A stretch of DNA of 64,000 nucleotides, taken from NCBI RefSeq assembly GCF_001543325.1, contig NZ_CP013355.1:1394001-1458000 (forward strand), in the 5' to 3' direction. The DNA is from Lutibacter profundi. GTDB lineage: Bacteria; Bacteroidota; Bacteroidia; Flavobacteriales; Flavobacteriaceae. A program made the position numbers and the translations under genes. Positions 1-9,289 of this stretch are shown here, in pieces. Under the pieces are notes generated by a model. It was not told where the DNA came from, searched no databases, and was given only the letters and a program-made list of their open reading frames with translations. How positions within the stretch are numbered: the first letter of the stretch is position 1; each line of letters starts with the position of its first letter.

Positions 1-62
1 TGGCAAAGCAGGCTTGAAATAACAATAGGAATCAAATACAACATAAAACTGCTGTCAGTTCG

Positions 63-1815
63 AGTGCCGTAATGAAATGAAGCTGTATCGAGAACTAATT
101 ATTTGAAATAACCATTTCTCTCTTTTACTTACTATCCTTTTTGCATTGTCCAATACTTTTTCATTGATAAAAAGTATTCAAAAATCTAGGCTTACGATAC
201 TTTCCCTAAATTTTTTATTCAATTTCTAAATTTCAGAAACTCGCTTTAGTAGTTTTTAACTGTTTTTACAATTCGTAAAGCTCTAACAGTCTGAAATTTG
301 TTGCGAAATTTTCATCGCAAATTTTACGCTAAAGTCTCGATAGGCCGCTTGAATAATTACCAGCATCCTATACAAACATAGGATGACGGATGGGTTCGTC
401 TGTTCTAGTGCCGTAATGAAATGAAGGTGTATCGAGAACTAATTATTTGAAATAACCATTTCTTTCTTTTACTTACTGTCCTTTCTTACATTGTCCAATA
501 CTTTTTCATTGATAAAAAGTATTCAAAAATCTAGGCTTACGATACTTTCCCTAAATTTTTTATTCAATTTCTAAATTTCAGAAACTCGCCTTAGTAGTTT
601 TTAACTGGTTTTATAATGCGTAAAGCTCTAACAGTCTGAAATTTATTGCGAAATTTTCATCGCAAATTTTACGCTAAAGTCTCGATAGGCCGCTTGAATA
701 ATTATCAGCATCCTATACAAACATAGGATGACGGATGGGTTCGTCTGTTCTAGTGCCGTAATGAAATGAAGGTGTATCGAGAACTAATTATTTGAAATAA
801 CCATTTCTCTCTTTTACTTACTATCCTTTTTGCATTGTCCAATACTTTTTCATTGATAAAAAGTATTCAAAAATCTAGGCTTACGATACTTTCCCTAAAT
901 TTTTTATTCAATTTCTAAATTTCAGAAACTCGCTTTAGTAGTTTTTAACTGTTTTATAATTCGTAAAGCTCTAACAGTCTGAAATTTGTTACGAAATTTT
1001 CATCGCAAATTTTACGCTAAAGTCTCGATAGGCCGTTTGAATAATTACCAGCATCCTATACAAACATAGGATGACGGATGGGTTCGTCTGTTCAAGTGCC
1101 GTAATGAAATGAAGGTATATCGAGAACTAATTATTTGAAATAAACATTTTTTCTTTTACTTACTATCCTTTTTGCATTGCCCAATACTTTTTCATTGATA
1201 AAAAGTATTCAAAAATCTAGGCTTACGATACTTTCCCTAAATTTTTTATTCAATTTCTAAATTTCAGAAACTCGCCTTAGTAGTTTTTAACTGGTTTTAT
1301 AATGCGTAAAGCTCTAACAGTCTGAAATTTATTGCGAAATTTTCATCGCAAATTTTACGCTAAAGTCTCGATAGGCCGCTTGAATAATTATCAGCATCCT
1401 ATACAAACATAGGATGACGGATGGGTTCGTCTGTTCTAGTGCCGTAGTGAAACGAAGGTGTATCGAGAACTAATTATTTGAAATAACCATTTCTCTCTTT
1501 TACTTACTATCCTTTTTGCATTGTCCAATACTTTTTCATTGATAAAAAGTATTCAAAAATCTAGGCTTACGATACTTTCCCTAAATTTTTTATTCAATTT
1601 CTAAATTTCAGAAACTCGCTTTAGTGGTTTTTAACTGTTTTTACAATTCGTAAAGCTCTAACAGTCTGAAATTTATTGCGAAATTTTCATCGCAAATTTT
1701 ACGCTAAAGTCTCGATAGGCCGTTTGAATAATTACCAGCATCTTATACAAACATAGGATGACGGATGGGTTCGTCTGTTCTAGTGCCGCAGTGGAATGAA
1801 GGTGTATCGAGAATT
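63..1815. repeat. Tandem array of five ~344-bp units plus a partial sixth (array A)
   Basis: Units start at 63, 407, 752, 1095 and 1438, each with the word AGTGCCGTAGTGAAA or a near variant; a sixth start at 1782 is cut short. Spacing is 343-345 bp and copies differ only by scattered substitutions. Each unit holds fold-back arms: AATACTTTTT/AAAAAGTATT (first copy 152-161/169-178), AAATTTCAGA/TCTGAAATTT (228-237/290-299), TTGCGA/TCGCAA, and CATCCTAT/ATAGGATG (364-371/378-385). No long open frame crosses the unit. The same unit recurs near 20.1-21.2, 22.5-23.0 and 24.2-26.5 kb, always in this orientation. Its function is unknown to me. Confidence 0.95.
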
Positions 1816-1861
1816 ATTCACCTTACAAACTACTTCTCGATACAATTTTCTCCGAAAATCA

Positions 1862-1882
1862 CCTGCCTACCGGCAAGGCAGG
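1862..1882 (-). terminator. Hairpin just after the MraY/WecA-like gene
   Basis: The arms CCTGCCT and AGGCAGG (7 bp) enclose a 7-nt loop and lie 12 bp downstream of the stop codon at 1895. There is no clear T-run on the minus strand, so this may be a weak terminator or an mRNA-stabilising hairpin. Confidence 0.4.
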
Positions 1883-1894
1883 CTCGAAGTGACA

Positions 1895-2839
1895 CTACTT
1901 TTTTAAAGTATTAAATACGAATAGGTAACAAATAGCCATGCTTAAAACAATAGCTACTACAATGCCCAACTGTGCTATAAATGCCAATTGATAACTATAA
2001 ATTACCACAACATTTAGTAGCAACTGAACCAACGCATACACACCTGCTACTTTTAAATGAGACCAATGTGCTTTATCAACCAATTTTTGGTAGATATGAT
2101 GCCTGTGTGCTTGTGTAATAGATTCTTTTAAACACATACGGTATAAAATGGTTAATACACCATCTACACCATAAACCAATACCAAAAGTACCAATACAGG
2201 AGCTTGTAAATGAACTATGAATTTTAAAACTAAAAACAGTATTAACATTGCTATGGTAATACTTCCTATATCACCAGCAAAAAAACGGGCTTTTTTTCTA
2301 AAATTATAATAGCCAAAAACCAGCAGTGCTATTATGCTAAACACAATAAGCCGACTGTCTATAAACTGTTCTTTTACATTTATAAAAAATAAGCCTCCTA
2401 AAACAGCTAAACTATACAAACCCGTAATACCATTAATGCCATCCATAAAATTATAGGTATTAACAAAACCTACCCCAATTACTAACAATAAAGCGAGTAA
2501 CCAAATAGGATGCTGATGCATTTGAAGTTCTATCAACAATAGAAATACTGCTATAAACTGAAAAGGCAATCTAATTTTAGGACTTAACGATATTAAATCA
2601 TCTAAAAAACTTAGTAAGGCAATAAGTGAAACTCCTGCAATAAAATAGGGGTATTGAAATTTAGAGCTGATAAAAAAGAGAAGTATGGCTATATAAAAAA
2701 GAATACCTCCACCTCTAATAGTAGGTAAAGTATGTGAGCTTCTAAAGTTTGGGTTGTCAACTATGTTGTATTTTTGGGCTAGTTTAATATAAATCACTGC
2801 ACAAAATATTAAACTTAATGTACTAATTATATATTCCAT
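1895..2839 (-). CDS. MraY/WecA-family polyprenyl-phosphate sugar-1-phosphate transferase
   Basis: This membrane enzyme would start a lipid-linked glycan by moving a sugar-1-phosphate, typically GlcNAc-1-P or a relative, from a nucleotide sugar to undecaprenyl phosphate. The 314-residue protein is strongly hydrophobic, with about ten membrane segments. It carries the family motifs: paired Asp at 80-81, NFMDG at 130-134, FFAGDIGS at 186-193 and a cytoplasmic HRHH at 245-248. The HRHH placement and the lack of a peptidoglycan gene context favour the WecA/WbpL branch over MraY itself. It is the last gene of the polysaccharide cluster in transcription order. The sugar donor cannot be read from the sequence. 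Confidence 0.88.
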   Translation of the reverse strand: MEYIISTLSLIFCAVIYIKLAQKYNIVDNPNFRSSHTLPTIRGGGILFYIAILLFFISSKFQYPYFIAGVSLIALLSFLDDLISLSPKIRLPFQFIAVFLLLIELQMHQHPIWLLALLLVIGVGFVNTYNFMDGINGITGLYSLAVLGGLFFINVKEQFIDSRLIVFSIIALLVFGYYNFRKKARFFAGDIGSITIAMLILFLVLKFIVHLQAPVLVLLVLVYGVDGVLTILYRMCLKESITQAHRHHIYQKLVDKAHWSHLKVAGVYALVQLLLNVVVIYSYQLAFIAQLGIVVAIVLSMAICYLFVFNTLKK

Positions 2840-2865
2840 TTATATATTCCATATTTTTATTCTCG

Positions 2866-3103
2866 TTAATATAAAAAACCAAATAACCAAAGCGGTATAG
2901 TGGTTCCTGTTCCATTTTCAATAGTATCTTTTACAAGAAAAGAGTTTGAAATTCCTTTTAGTTGTGACTTGCTTTTATTTTTATCTCCTATTTCAAAAGT
3001 ATAAGTGTCATCTACAGTAATATTTCATTTAAACTAACCGTACCTAAAGTATTGCTACTATTATAAGGTACCTGAAAGTAACAAATAGTTTATTGCCTTT
3101 TAC
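2866..3103 (-). pseudogene. Frame-shifted relic of an unidentified coding sequence
   Basis: On the minus strand three frames join into one plausible protein of about 80 residues that ends in PLWLFGFLY and a stop at 2866-2868. The last 49 codons, including DDTYTFEIGDKNKSKSQ, are open and in one frame. The upstream part needs a +1 shift near 3025 (after GTVSLNE) and another near 3070 (after VKGNKLFVTF). An in-frame TGA at 3025-3027 breaks the main frame. It begins on top of the stop codon of the glycosyltransferase upstream. I do not recognise the family. It may be the remains of a replaced gene in the polysaccharide locus. Confidence 0.55.
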
Positions 3104-4236
3104 TTTAATAAATTCTTATAAAATTTCAACCATTCATTTGAAACATAGTTAGCAGTAAAATTCTTGGTGACATACTCAAGTCCTTTCTCTCCAAAAGTTC
3201 TTATTAAATTAATATCAGTTGCAAGTAATTTCATTTTTTCAGTTAATTCTATTACATCTCCAACTTTATGTCTTAAACCTGTTTCATTATTAATAATTGT
3301 ATCTCTCAAACCATAAGTATCGCTACAAATAACACCCAGTTTACAACTTGATGCTTCAATAATACTTGTGCCAAAACCTTCTCTATAGCTAGGCAAACAA
3401 AACACATCACCTGCTTGCATTAATCTTTCTGGATTAGTTGTTCCTCCATAATACATAAAATGCTCTTTATTTGCTATTATCTTACTTACATCATTTATAC
3501 AATTACCCTCATCATAACCAACAACTAATAAAAATATTTTTTTGTTAGTTGCTAATAATGATTTAAATGAATTTGCCAAATCAATGATTCCTTTATCTTT
3601 CTTAATTCTACCCATAAATAGAAATACGATAACTTCATCATCAATTTTAAATTCATTTCTTAGTTGTTTTCTTATCGTTAGATTTTGAAAAAACCTAGAA
3701 GTGTCAACACCACTAATTGACCCTTTACCTAGTACTGATGAGTTAAGTTTAGTTACAACACCTTCTTTTATCAAAAAATCTCTTTGTGAATTACTATCAA
3801 CCAAGACTTCTGTATTAAGTGTAACAATTAATTTATCAAATAGTTTTAACAAATATCTAAAAACTCCTGTTTTTGTATACCATACTTGTCCTGTGAAAAT
3901 ATGAATTCTATTTGGAGTTTTAGATATTTTACCCGCAAGAGCACTTACTAACCCAGCCTTAGGCGCCAATGAATGGACGGCTTCAAATTGCATTATATTT
4001 ATATAATTCGCTAAACTAATAACAGACTGAATATCTTTAATTATACTTATTTTTCGCTCAATACGAATTGATTTTATTTCTTTTAAATGAAAATGTTTTA
4101 TACTTTGTTTGTCTTCTTCTGAAAAATTACCAACTAAATAAATATCGTACTCTTTTGCTAGGACCTTTATATGATGTTCTAAAAAAAATCTAGTGGTTAG
4201 TATTGAAGATACAACAAAACAAATTCTCTTCTTCAT
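3100..4236 (-). CDS. GT4-family glycosyltransferase
   Basis: A retaining GT-B glycosyltransferase that would add a sugar from a nucleotide donor to the growing lipid-linked repeat unit at the cytoplasmic membrane. The 378-residue protein shows the GT4 C-terminal donor site: FMGRIKKDKG at about 207-216, a CLPSYREGFG segment around 280-289, and the EX7E-type EGFGTSIIE ending at 294. No membrane segments are seen. It lies 17 bp downstream of a GT2 gene and upstream of the broken relic at 2866-3103. Donor and linkage are unknown; the WcaI/CapM group is a loose comparison. Confidence 0.88.
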   Translation of the reverse strand: MKKRICFVVSSILTTRFFLEHHIKVLAKEYDIYLVGNFSEEDKQSIKHFHLKEIKSIRIERKISIIKDIQSVISLANYINIMQFEAVHSLAPKAGLVSALAGKISKTPNRIHIFTGQVWYTKTGVFRYLLKLFDKLIVTLNTEVLVDSNSQRDFLIKEGVVTKLNSSVLGKGSISGVDTSRFFQNLTIRKQLRNEFKIDDEVIVFLFMGRIKKDKGIIDLANSFKSLLATNKKIFLLVVGYDEGNCINDVSKIIANKEHFMYYGGTTNPERLMQAGDVFCLPSYREGFGTSIIEASSCKLGVICSDTYGLRDTIINNETGLRHKVGDVIELTEKMKLLATDINLIRTFGEKGLEYVTKNFTANYVSNEWLKFYKNLLK

Positions 4237-4253
4237 AATTTTATTTTAAAAAT

Positions 4254-5120
4254 TTATTCAATCTTTGTTGATTTTATACACTCTATTTCAAATCTAACCT
4301 TATCATAATAATCTTCATTATTAATAAGACTATTTCTTCTTTTAAGGAGTAATTCTAATTGATTTATTCTCTTTAAAATTTTTATAATGAAGGATTTTAA
4401 GTGCGATTTAAACACTAATTTATTTTTATCTCTTTTTCCATACTTCCTGTACATTTGTCTTTCATTTTTATAAGCTATCAATAACTTCTCAGAAGTAGCA
4501 TTATTTTCCTCTCTGTAATAATAGAGTGGCTCTTGTAACAAATAAATATTAAAATCATTTTTGCTACTAGCCCTCAACCATAACTCATAATCTTGTGCTA
4601 TCTTTAAGGTTGTATCATATGGGTTTCGCGTAAACCAACTCTTACGACCAATAATTGCTGCATGAACTACACCGCATCCTTTTTTATTTAACACTTCATC
4701 AAAAGATATTGTGGTGTTATAATGCCAACGTACACCAATAAGTTTTAAATCATTTGTTACGGAAAACAACCCTGTAGTCACCAAATCTATTTCGGGGTAT
4801 TGCTCTAAAATTTTTAGCTGTTTTTCTATACGTGTAGGCGACATTAAATCATCAGCATCCATACGTGCAATAATATCAAATTTTGCCAATTGCACAATTT
4901 CATTCAATCGCGTAGCCAATTTTTTATTTTCCCCATCAGAATACACTCGTACTCTGGTGTCTTGTACCGATTTTGCTATTTCAAGTGAGCCATCAGTAGA
5001 GCCGTCATCTATTAAAATAAGCTCCCAATATTGATGTGTTTGTGCAAAAACCGAGCGAATAGCATCAGCCAAATATTTTTCAGCATTGTAAAAAGGAAGG
5101 CCTATGGTTACTGGTGTCAT
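4254..5120 (-). CDS. GT2-family glycosyltransferase
   Basis: An inverting GT-A glycosyltransferase acting on the polysaccharide repeat unit. In 288 residues it shows the N-terminal GLPFYNAEKYLADA segment, the nucleotide-binding LILIDDGSTDG (35-44) and the metal-binding DADD (88-91). A later EQPL-like acceptor region is less conserved. Its ATG overlaps the stop codon of the EpsG-like polymerase gene by one base (TAATG), so the two are very probably translationally coupled. The C-terminal ~60 residues are Lys-rich and of unclear role. Donor sugar not predictable. Confidence 0.88.
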   Translation of the reverse strand: MTPVTIGLPFYNAEKYLADAIRSVFAQTHQYWELILIDDGSTDGSLEIAKSVQDTRVRVYSDGENKKLATRLNEIVQLAKFDIIARMDADDLMSPTRIEKQLKILEQYPEIDLVTTGLFSVTNDLKLIGVRWHYNTTISFDEVLNKKGCGVVHAAIIGRKSWFTRNPYDTTLKIAQDYELWLRASSKNDFNIYLLQEPLYYYREENNATSEKLLIAYKNERQMYRKYGKRDKNKLVFKSHLKSFIIKILKRINQLELLLKRRNSLINNEDYYDKVRFEIECIKSTKIE

Positions 5121-6199
5121 TAAATTAAATTTAGTATTTGAGGGTTTACAATATACGGGTTTAAGCTTGCCATTTCACCTATAAAAATATAGAAAAAGAA
5201 TATATGCACCACTATAAAAAACACAAAAACCAATGCTATTTCTTTTTGCTGAAGGCTTTTAAAAATAATAGGCCAAATAAACATGGCTGTTAGTATGTAA
5301 TAAAGTGCCAAACGTGTCATTTCTATGTAAGCTCCTGAAAAATACACAATTACATAAACCATTGTACCAAACAAAAACATATTTAAATATACATCATACG
5401 TTTTTTTAAATCTAGTTAGTATTTTTGGTCTAATAAGTACAAAAAATAACGAAAGTAAGGTAAAAGCCAATGTTAAATAAGCACCTCCTGTAGCTTCTAT
5501 GTCTTGGTATTTTGCATATTGTTCACTAAATAAGGTCATGTAACCCATAAACACATTGAAAAAAGCGATGACTACCACCGTAGCCATTATTAAAAAGAAG
5601 AATAGTTTGGTGCTAAACTTTGTTCTAAACAAAAAATACAAGGGAATACCAAAAATAACCGATTTATGAAAAAATGAAGCTATTAAAATCCAAAATACAT
5701 ATTTTTTAAATTTTCCTTGTACTAAAAATACAATGGCATACACAAAAACACCTGCTGCTAACGCTTGCCTTGCTCCGTTAAATACATAGGTATAAATACC
5801 AAAAGTTATAAAAACAAAAATAGAAATAGCCCTATTTTCTGATAGCTTATATATGCCTTTTAACTGAAAAAACAATACTACAGAAGCGGTAACCAGTAAA
5901 ATAGCTACATATTGATGGGAAAACAAGGAAGCTATATATTCTAAAAACCGATAGCCAATTTCTATACGGGTATGTTGAGTCATCAACTCCATAAAACTAA
6001 GGTACTGCCTTTCAAATCGGTTGGCATACATATTGGTATCACTCCCCACACTTATACTTCTAAACCCTGCAAATAAGGTAAGCGCTATAAAAATAAGCAC
6101 TTTGTAATAGTTACTAATTTTTTTAGATTTGTCTTTTGTGTTTTCACTTATAAAAGCAAGAAAAACAACCAACACTAATATGATAAAATAAGGAGTCAC
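5120..6199 (-). CDS. EpsG/Wzy-like polysaccharide polymerase
   Basis: A polytopic membrane protein of 359 residues that most likely polymerises flipped repeat units on the periplasmic face. It has about ten hydrophobic segments. The EpsG-family signature lies near the N-terminus: GFRSISVGSDTNMY at 45-58, with the conserved Arg, Gly, Asp and Thr. It sits between a CapA-like gene (5 bp downstream of that gene's stop) and a GT2 gene that it overlaps by one base. Together with the flippase at 15.4-16.8 kb it makes this a Wzx/Wzy-type locus. Wzy proteins vary greatly, so the call rests on the EpsG motif and the context. Confidence 0.82.
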   Translation of the reverse strand: MTPYFIILVLVVFLAFISENTKDKSKKISNYYKVLIFIALTLFAGFRSISVGSDTNMYANRFERQYLSFMELMTQHTRIEIGYRFLEYIASLFSHQYVAILLVTASVVLFFQLKGIYKLSENRAISIFVFITFGIYTYVFNGARQALAAGVFVYAIVFLVQGKFKKYVFWILIASFFHKSVIFGIPLYFLFRTKFSTKLFFFLIMATVVVIAFFNVFMGYMTLFSEQYAKYQDIEATGGAYLTLAFTLLSLFFVLIRPKILTRFKKTYDVYLNMFLFGTMVYVIVYFSGAYIEMTRLALYYILTAMFIWPIIFKSLQQKEIALVFVFFIVVHIFFFYIFIGEMASLNPYIVNPQILNLI

Positions 6200-6205
6200 T
6201 ACTAA

Positions 6206-7336
6206 TTATGATTTATTTTTAAGAAGGGTTTGTATAACCTCATTATGTGATTCGCAACGAATTAAATTCTGTGTTATTTCCAACTGTTTTTTTGAGTATA
6301 AACCTTTTATAATTCTATTGTTAAGTATCCTATTTAACTTATTTAAAACCCTCCCCAAACCAAATAAATGTGGTAAGTACAACGCTTTTTTAGCTTCACA
6401 AAAAGCACTCCAACTATTTTCAATAAAATCTTCTTTTTTAATTTCCTGCTTTCTTTTAGCAATACTGTTAAGCACTTGTTTACTTTCTAAAGCATTCATT
6501 AGTGTGATTCCTGAATTGGTAGCACAAATAGGGATGTATTTGACTGATGGATTTTTACTAAGTGTAATTTGAACCAACAAACCGTTGTTCCAATTACTAT
6601 CATTTTCTCGGTATCCAAACACGGTATTTCCTTGTCCGTACAAAATAGTCCCGTTTTTATACACTTCTTCTGTACCAATTACATGACTGTGTTGGCAGGT
6701 TATAAAATTGACTCCTGCATCAATCATTTTTCTGCATTTTTTTTGTAGCAACGGACTTGGATATTTATAATATTCAATACCTCCGTGGAATAAAACAATT
6801 AAATAATCTACTTGTTTTTTAAATGCTTTAATAGCTTCAAAATCATCTAACACATCCAGTAAATTTGCACCGGCTTCATTTTTATAGGCTGCATTAAACT
6901 CGTGCTCTGCAAATGCCATGATACCAATTTTCCAGCCGTTTTTTTCAATAATCAACGGTTTTTTGGCTTTTTGCTGGTTGATACCTGCTCCTACCGTTGC
7001 TATATTGTTGTTTTTACAAATTTCTAAGGTGCTTTTAACACCTAGTGTACCACAATCTTTACTATGGTTATTTGCTAAACCCAAAGCGGTAAAGCCTACG
7101 TTGGTAAATAGGTTTATAAAAGAAGGCGTTCCTTTTAAAATAGGCCCCGTTTTACTTACTTTGGTACAAGTATTGGTGAGTGCAAATTCTAAATTTCCTG
7201 CCAATACATCGGCATTTTGTAGTATTGGAAGTACATTGTTAAACAAGCCTTTGGTGTTGGCAGTTTTAAAAAAATGCTCGGTATCTTTGGTTGGACATAT
7301 ATCTCCGCATAATACTATTTGAGTCTCTTTTTTCAT
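6206..7336 (-). CDS. CapA-family metallophosphatase-like protein
   Basis: CapA proteins have a calcineurin-like metallophosphatase fold and are linked to capsule and poly-gamma-glutamate synthesis. This 376-residue protein keeps the fold's landmarks in order: GDICP (11-15), AGNLE (46-50), LANNHSKD (87-94), FHGGIEYY (183-190) and CQHSHVIG (214-221), followed by LYGQGN. There is no clear signal peptide and only weak hydrophobicity, unlike the membrane-anchored Bacillus CapA, so it may act in the cytoplasm. No capB/capC partner is in the window, and the gene lies inside the polysaccharide operon, so a role in a modified polysaccharide is more likely than polyglutamate. Its substrate is unknown. 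Confidence 0.82.
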   Translation of the reverse strand: MKKETQIVLCGDICPTKDTEHFFKTANTKGLFNNVLPILQNADVLAGNLEFALTNTCTKVSKTGPILKGTPSFINLFTNVGFTALGLANNHSKDCGTLGVKSTLEICKNNNIATVGAGINQQKAKKPLIIEKNGWKIGIMAFAEHEFNAAYKNEAGANLLDVLDDFEAIKAFKKQVDYLIVLFHGGIEYYKYPSPLLQKKCRKMIDAGVNFITCQHSHVIGTEEVYKNGTILYGQGNTVFGYRENDSNWNNGLLVQITLSKNPSVKYIPICATNSGITLMNALESKQVLNSIAKRKQEIKKEDFIENSWSAFCEAKKALYLPHLFGLGRVLNKLNRILNNRIIKGLYSKKQLEITQNLIRCESHNEVIQTLLKNKS

Positions 7337-7337
7337 A

Positions 7338-8498
7338 TTAACTTTTGTACAAATTTTCTAGTTGTTTTGTATTTCCAACAATATCAAAACCCAATGTTTT
7401 TATGTTGCGTAAAATTGCTTCTTTGTTTGTGTTCTTTTTATCTTTTGCGGCTAAAATAGCCGTTGCCCACTTAGGCGCTTCAAAGGTATTTAAAAATGTA
7501 ACCAAATTTAACTGCATATCCACACTTTTTGGAAAGCCTTTATACAATATACAAGGTGTACCTGCTGCTTGTGCTTCAACTGCAACCAAGCCAAACCCTT
7601 CTTTTAGTGCCGGCGCTACAAACACATCTAACGCATTCATAAGTACAGGCACATCATTTCTATTTCCTAAATGTATTACTTTTTTGGTAAGCTGATACTC
7701 TTTTATTTTCTGATTTATTTCTTGCATATAAGCTGCATCATCTATTCGCCCTGCAAAAACAAAATAAAAATCTATATGTTGAGCTTGTAATTCTTTTAAA
7801 ACTTCCAACATAAATGCTACATTTTTATGACGAACTAAGCGCCCTACATTTCCCAATAACAGTGTTTTATTGCTACTAGTAAGTGATTTTTTAAATGCGG
7901 TTACTTGCTGTGCTGTTACTTGTTGAAAGTTATGTACAGCTACTGCATTGTTAATAACTACCGTTTTATTTTTAGTTACCAAACTATTATAAAACAGGCT
8001 TTTATTAGCTTCTACGGAAGCACCCCAATAATTAGTTGCAAAAAAATGAATGAGTATTTTTTGAAAGAATAACTCCATAGTTTCAAACAATACACGCAGT
8101 TTAGAACCTCTAAATTTTAAATTGGCATGAGAATGCACAATTATTTTAGAAGCTCCCGCCAGTTTTGCTGCCAACGCAATAATACCCGATTTTGCGTTTA
8201 AATGAATGTGTACCACATTAGGTTTTCCCAATTCGTTGTATATTTTTTTAAACCTACGTATGTAGTGTAACGGCCCTAAATCCCATTGTGTAGCAATGTG
8301 TTTTATGGTGGCTCCTTTTGCTAAAATTTCATTGTCAAAATCACCTTTTACAATACCTTCTTTTAATTTGTAATTTATTAAAAAATCAAATTGTATATCT
8401 GGTGAAATATGCCTAAAAATATCCATGAGCATTACCTCAGCACCACCTCGGTTCATAGCGCCTGTAACATGCAATACTTTTAATTTATTTTTTGACAT
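7338..8498 (-). CDS. GT4-family glycosyltransferase (EpsF-like)
   Basis: A GT-B glycosyltransferase of 386 residues. The N-terminal acceptor domain has VLHVTGAMNRGGAEVMLMD (9-27), typical of EpsF/Cps-type enzymes. HIHLNAKSG and HSHANLKFRG follow, and the donor domain has GNVGRLVRHKN and an APALKEGFGLVAVEAQAAG segment with the EX7E pair. It lies 1 bp downstream of the stop of the methyltransferase gene and 1 bp upstream of the capA-like start, so it is clearly part of a compact operon. Donor sugar unknown. Confidence 0.88.
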   Translation of the reverse strand: MSKNKLKVLHVTGAMNRGGAEVMLMDIFRHISPDIQFDFLINYKLKEGIVKGDFDNEILAKGATIKHIATQWDLGPLHYIRRFKKIYNELGKPNVVHIHLNAKSGIIALAAKLAGASKIIVHSHANLKFRGSKLRVLFETMELFFQKILIHFFATNYWGASVEANKSLFYNSLVTKNKTVVINNAVAVHNFQQVTAQQVTAFKKSLTSSNKTLLLGNVGRLVRHKNVAFMLEVLKELQAQHIDFYFVFAGRIDDAAYMQEINQKIKEYQLTKKVIHLGNRNDVPVLMNALDVFVAPALKEGFGLVAVEAQAAGTPCILYKGFPKSVDMQLNLVTFLNTFEAPKWATAILAAKDKKNTNKEAILRNIKTLGFDIVGNTKQLENLYKS

Positions 8499-9272
8499 TT
8501 AAATAGTGGTTTTCAACCGTTTTTTACATTGCACATAAATTCGTTGGCATTGACTTTCATCTTTTACATAAAAAAGCTTTTTTTTATAATAATTGTACAA
8601 CCAATTATTGCATTTTTTATGATTGAGTATAAAAACCTTATTGGCAAAAATTCGCATTAACCATTTTCGTTTTGCACTTATTTTTTCAAAAGGAATTACT
8701 TCTAATATTTCAAAATGTTTTTCAAGTTCATCAGTAAGTGTTTTAACAGAAAAATGCCTGAAATGATGTGGTGCTACCGGTACATTTTTATGAGGTACGG
8801 TAAGATGTAAAATTCCATTATTTTCCAAAATATTGTACACACCTTTTAAAAACTGTTCGGCATTTTTAGGCTCAATATGCTCATAAACTTCCATTAATGT
8901 GGCTACATGGTATTTTTGAGGTAATTTATCTTCAATAATATTTGCAGTAATAAACTCAATGTCTAGTTCATAATTCAAAGCCTTTGCTAATTGAATAGGA
9001 CGATTTGAATAATCAACTCCGGTTACTTTAACATTGGGAAACTTTAAACACAACTCTCTAGATAGTCTTCCTTCGCCACAACCAATATCAATAATTGATT
9101 TTACATTGTTATTTTTAGCAATTTTTTGAAGCAATAACTCTACCGCAGAAGCATAATTTAATCCCCAATCAAACAGGTAAACCATAGAAAAATATTGTTT
9201 AAACTGTACTGCATAATGGTACGGAAATTTATAAAAATTATCTTGTACTTGTTGTTCTTGTGATAAATTCAT
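8499..9272 (-). CDS. Class I SAM-dependent methyltransferase
   Basis: A 257-residue Rossmann-type methyltransferase. The SAM site is visible as SIIDIGCGEGRLSREL (59-74), then VTGVDYSN for motif II and VATLMEVYEHIEP for the post-III region. The C-terminal part is basic and lacks membrane segments. Being inside the glycosyltransferase run, it probably methylates a sugar of the repeat unit or caps the chain, but a lipid or small-molecule substrate cannot be excluded. It directly abuts the next gene (stop at 8499, next start at 8498). Confidence 0.82.
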   Translation of the reverse strand: MNLSQEQQVQDNFYKFPYHYAVQFKQYFSMVYLFDWGLNYASAVELLLQKIAKNNNVKSIIDIGCGEGRLSRELCLKFPNVKVTGVDYSNRPIQLAKALNYELDIEFITANIIEDKLPQKYHVATLMEVYEHIEPKNAEQFLKGVYNILENNGILHLTVPHKNVPVAPHHFRHFSVKTLTDELEKHFEILEVIPFEKISAKRKWLMRIFANKVFILNHKKCNNWLYNYYKKKLFYVKDESQCQRIYVQCKKRLKTTI

Positions 9273-9289
9273 TTTTTATTACTCTTAAA

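Noticed and set aside
63..1815. CRISPR array
   Set aside because: Units are ~344 bp and nearly identical throughout, with no short repeat/unique spacer pattern and no cas genes.
6918..7322. A 134-codon plus-strand frame opposite the capA-like gene
   Set aside because: The minus-strand frame holds all metallophosphatase motifs; this is a shadow frame.
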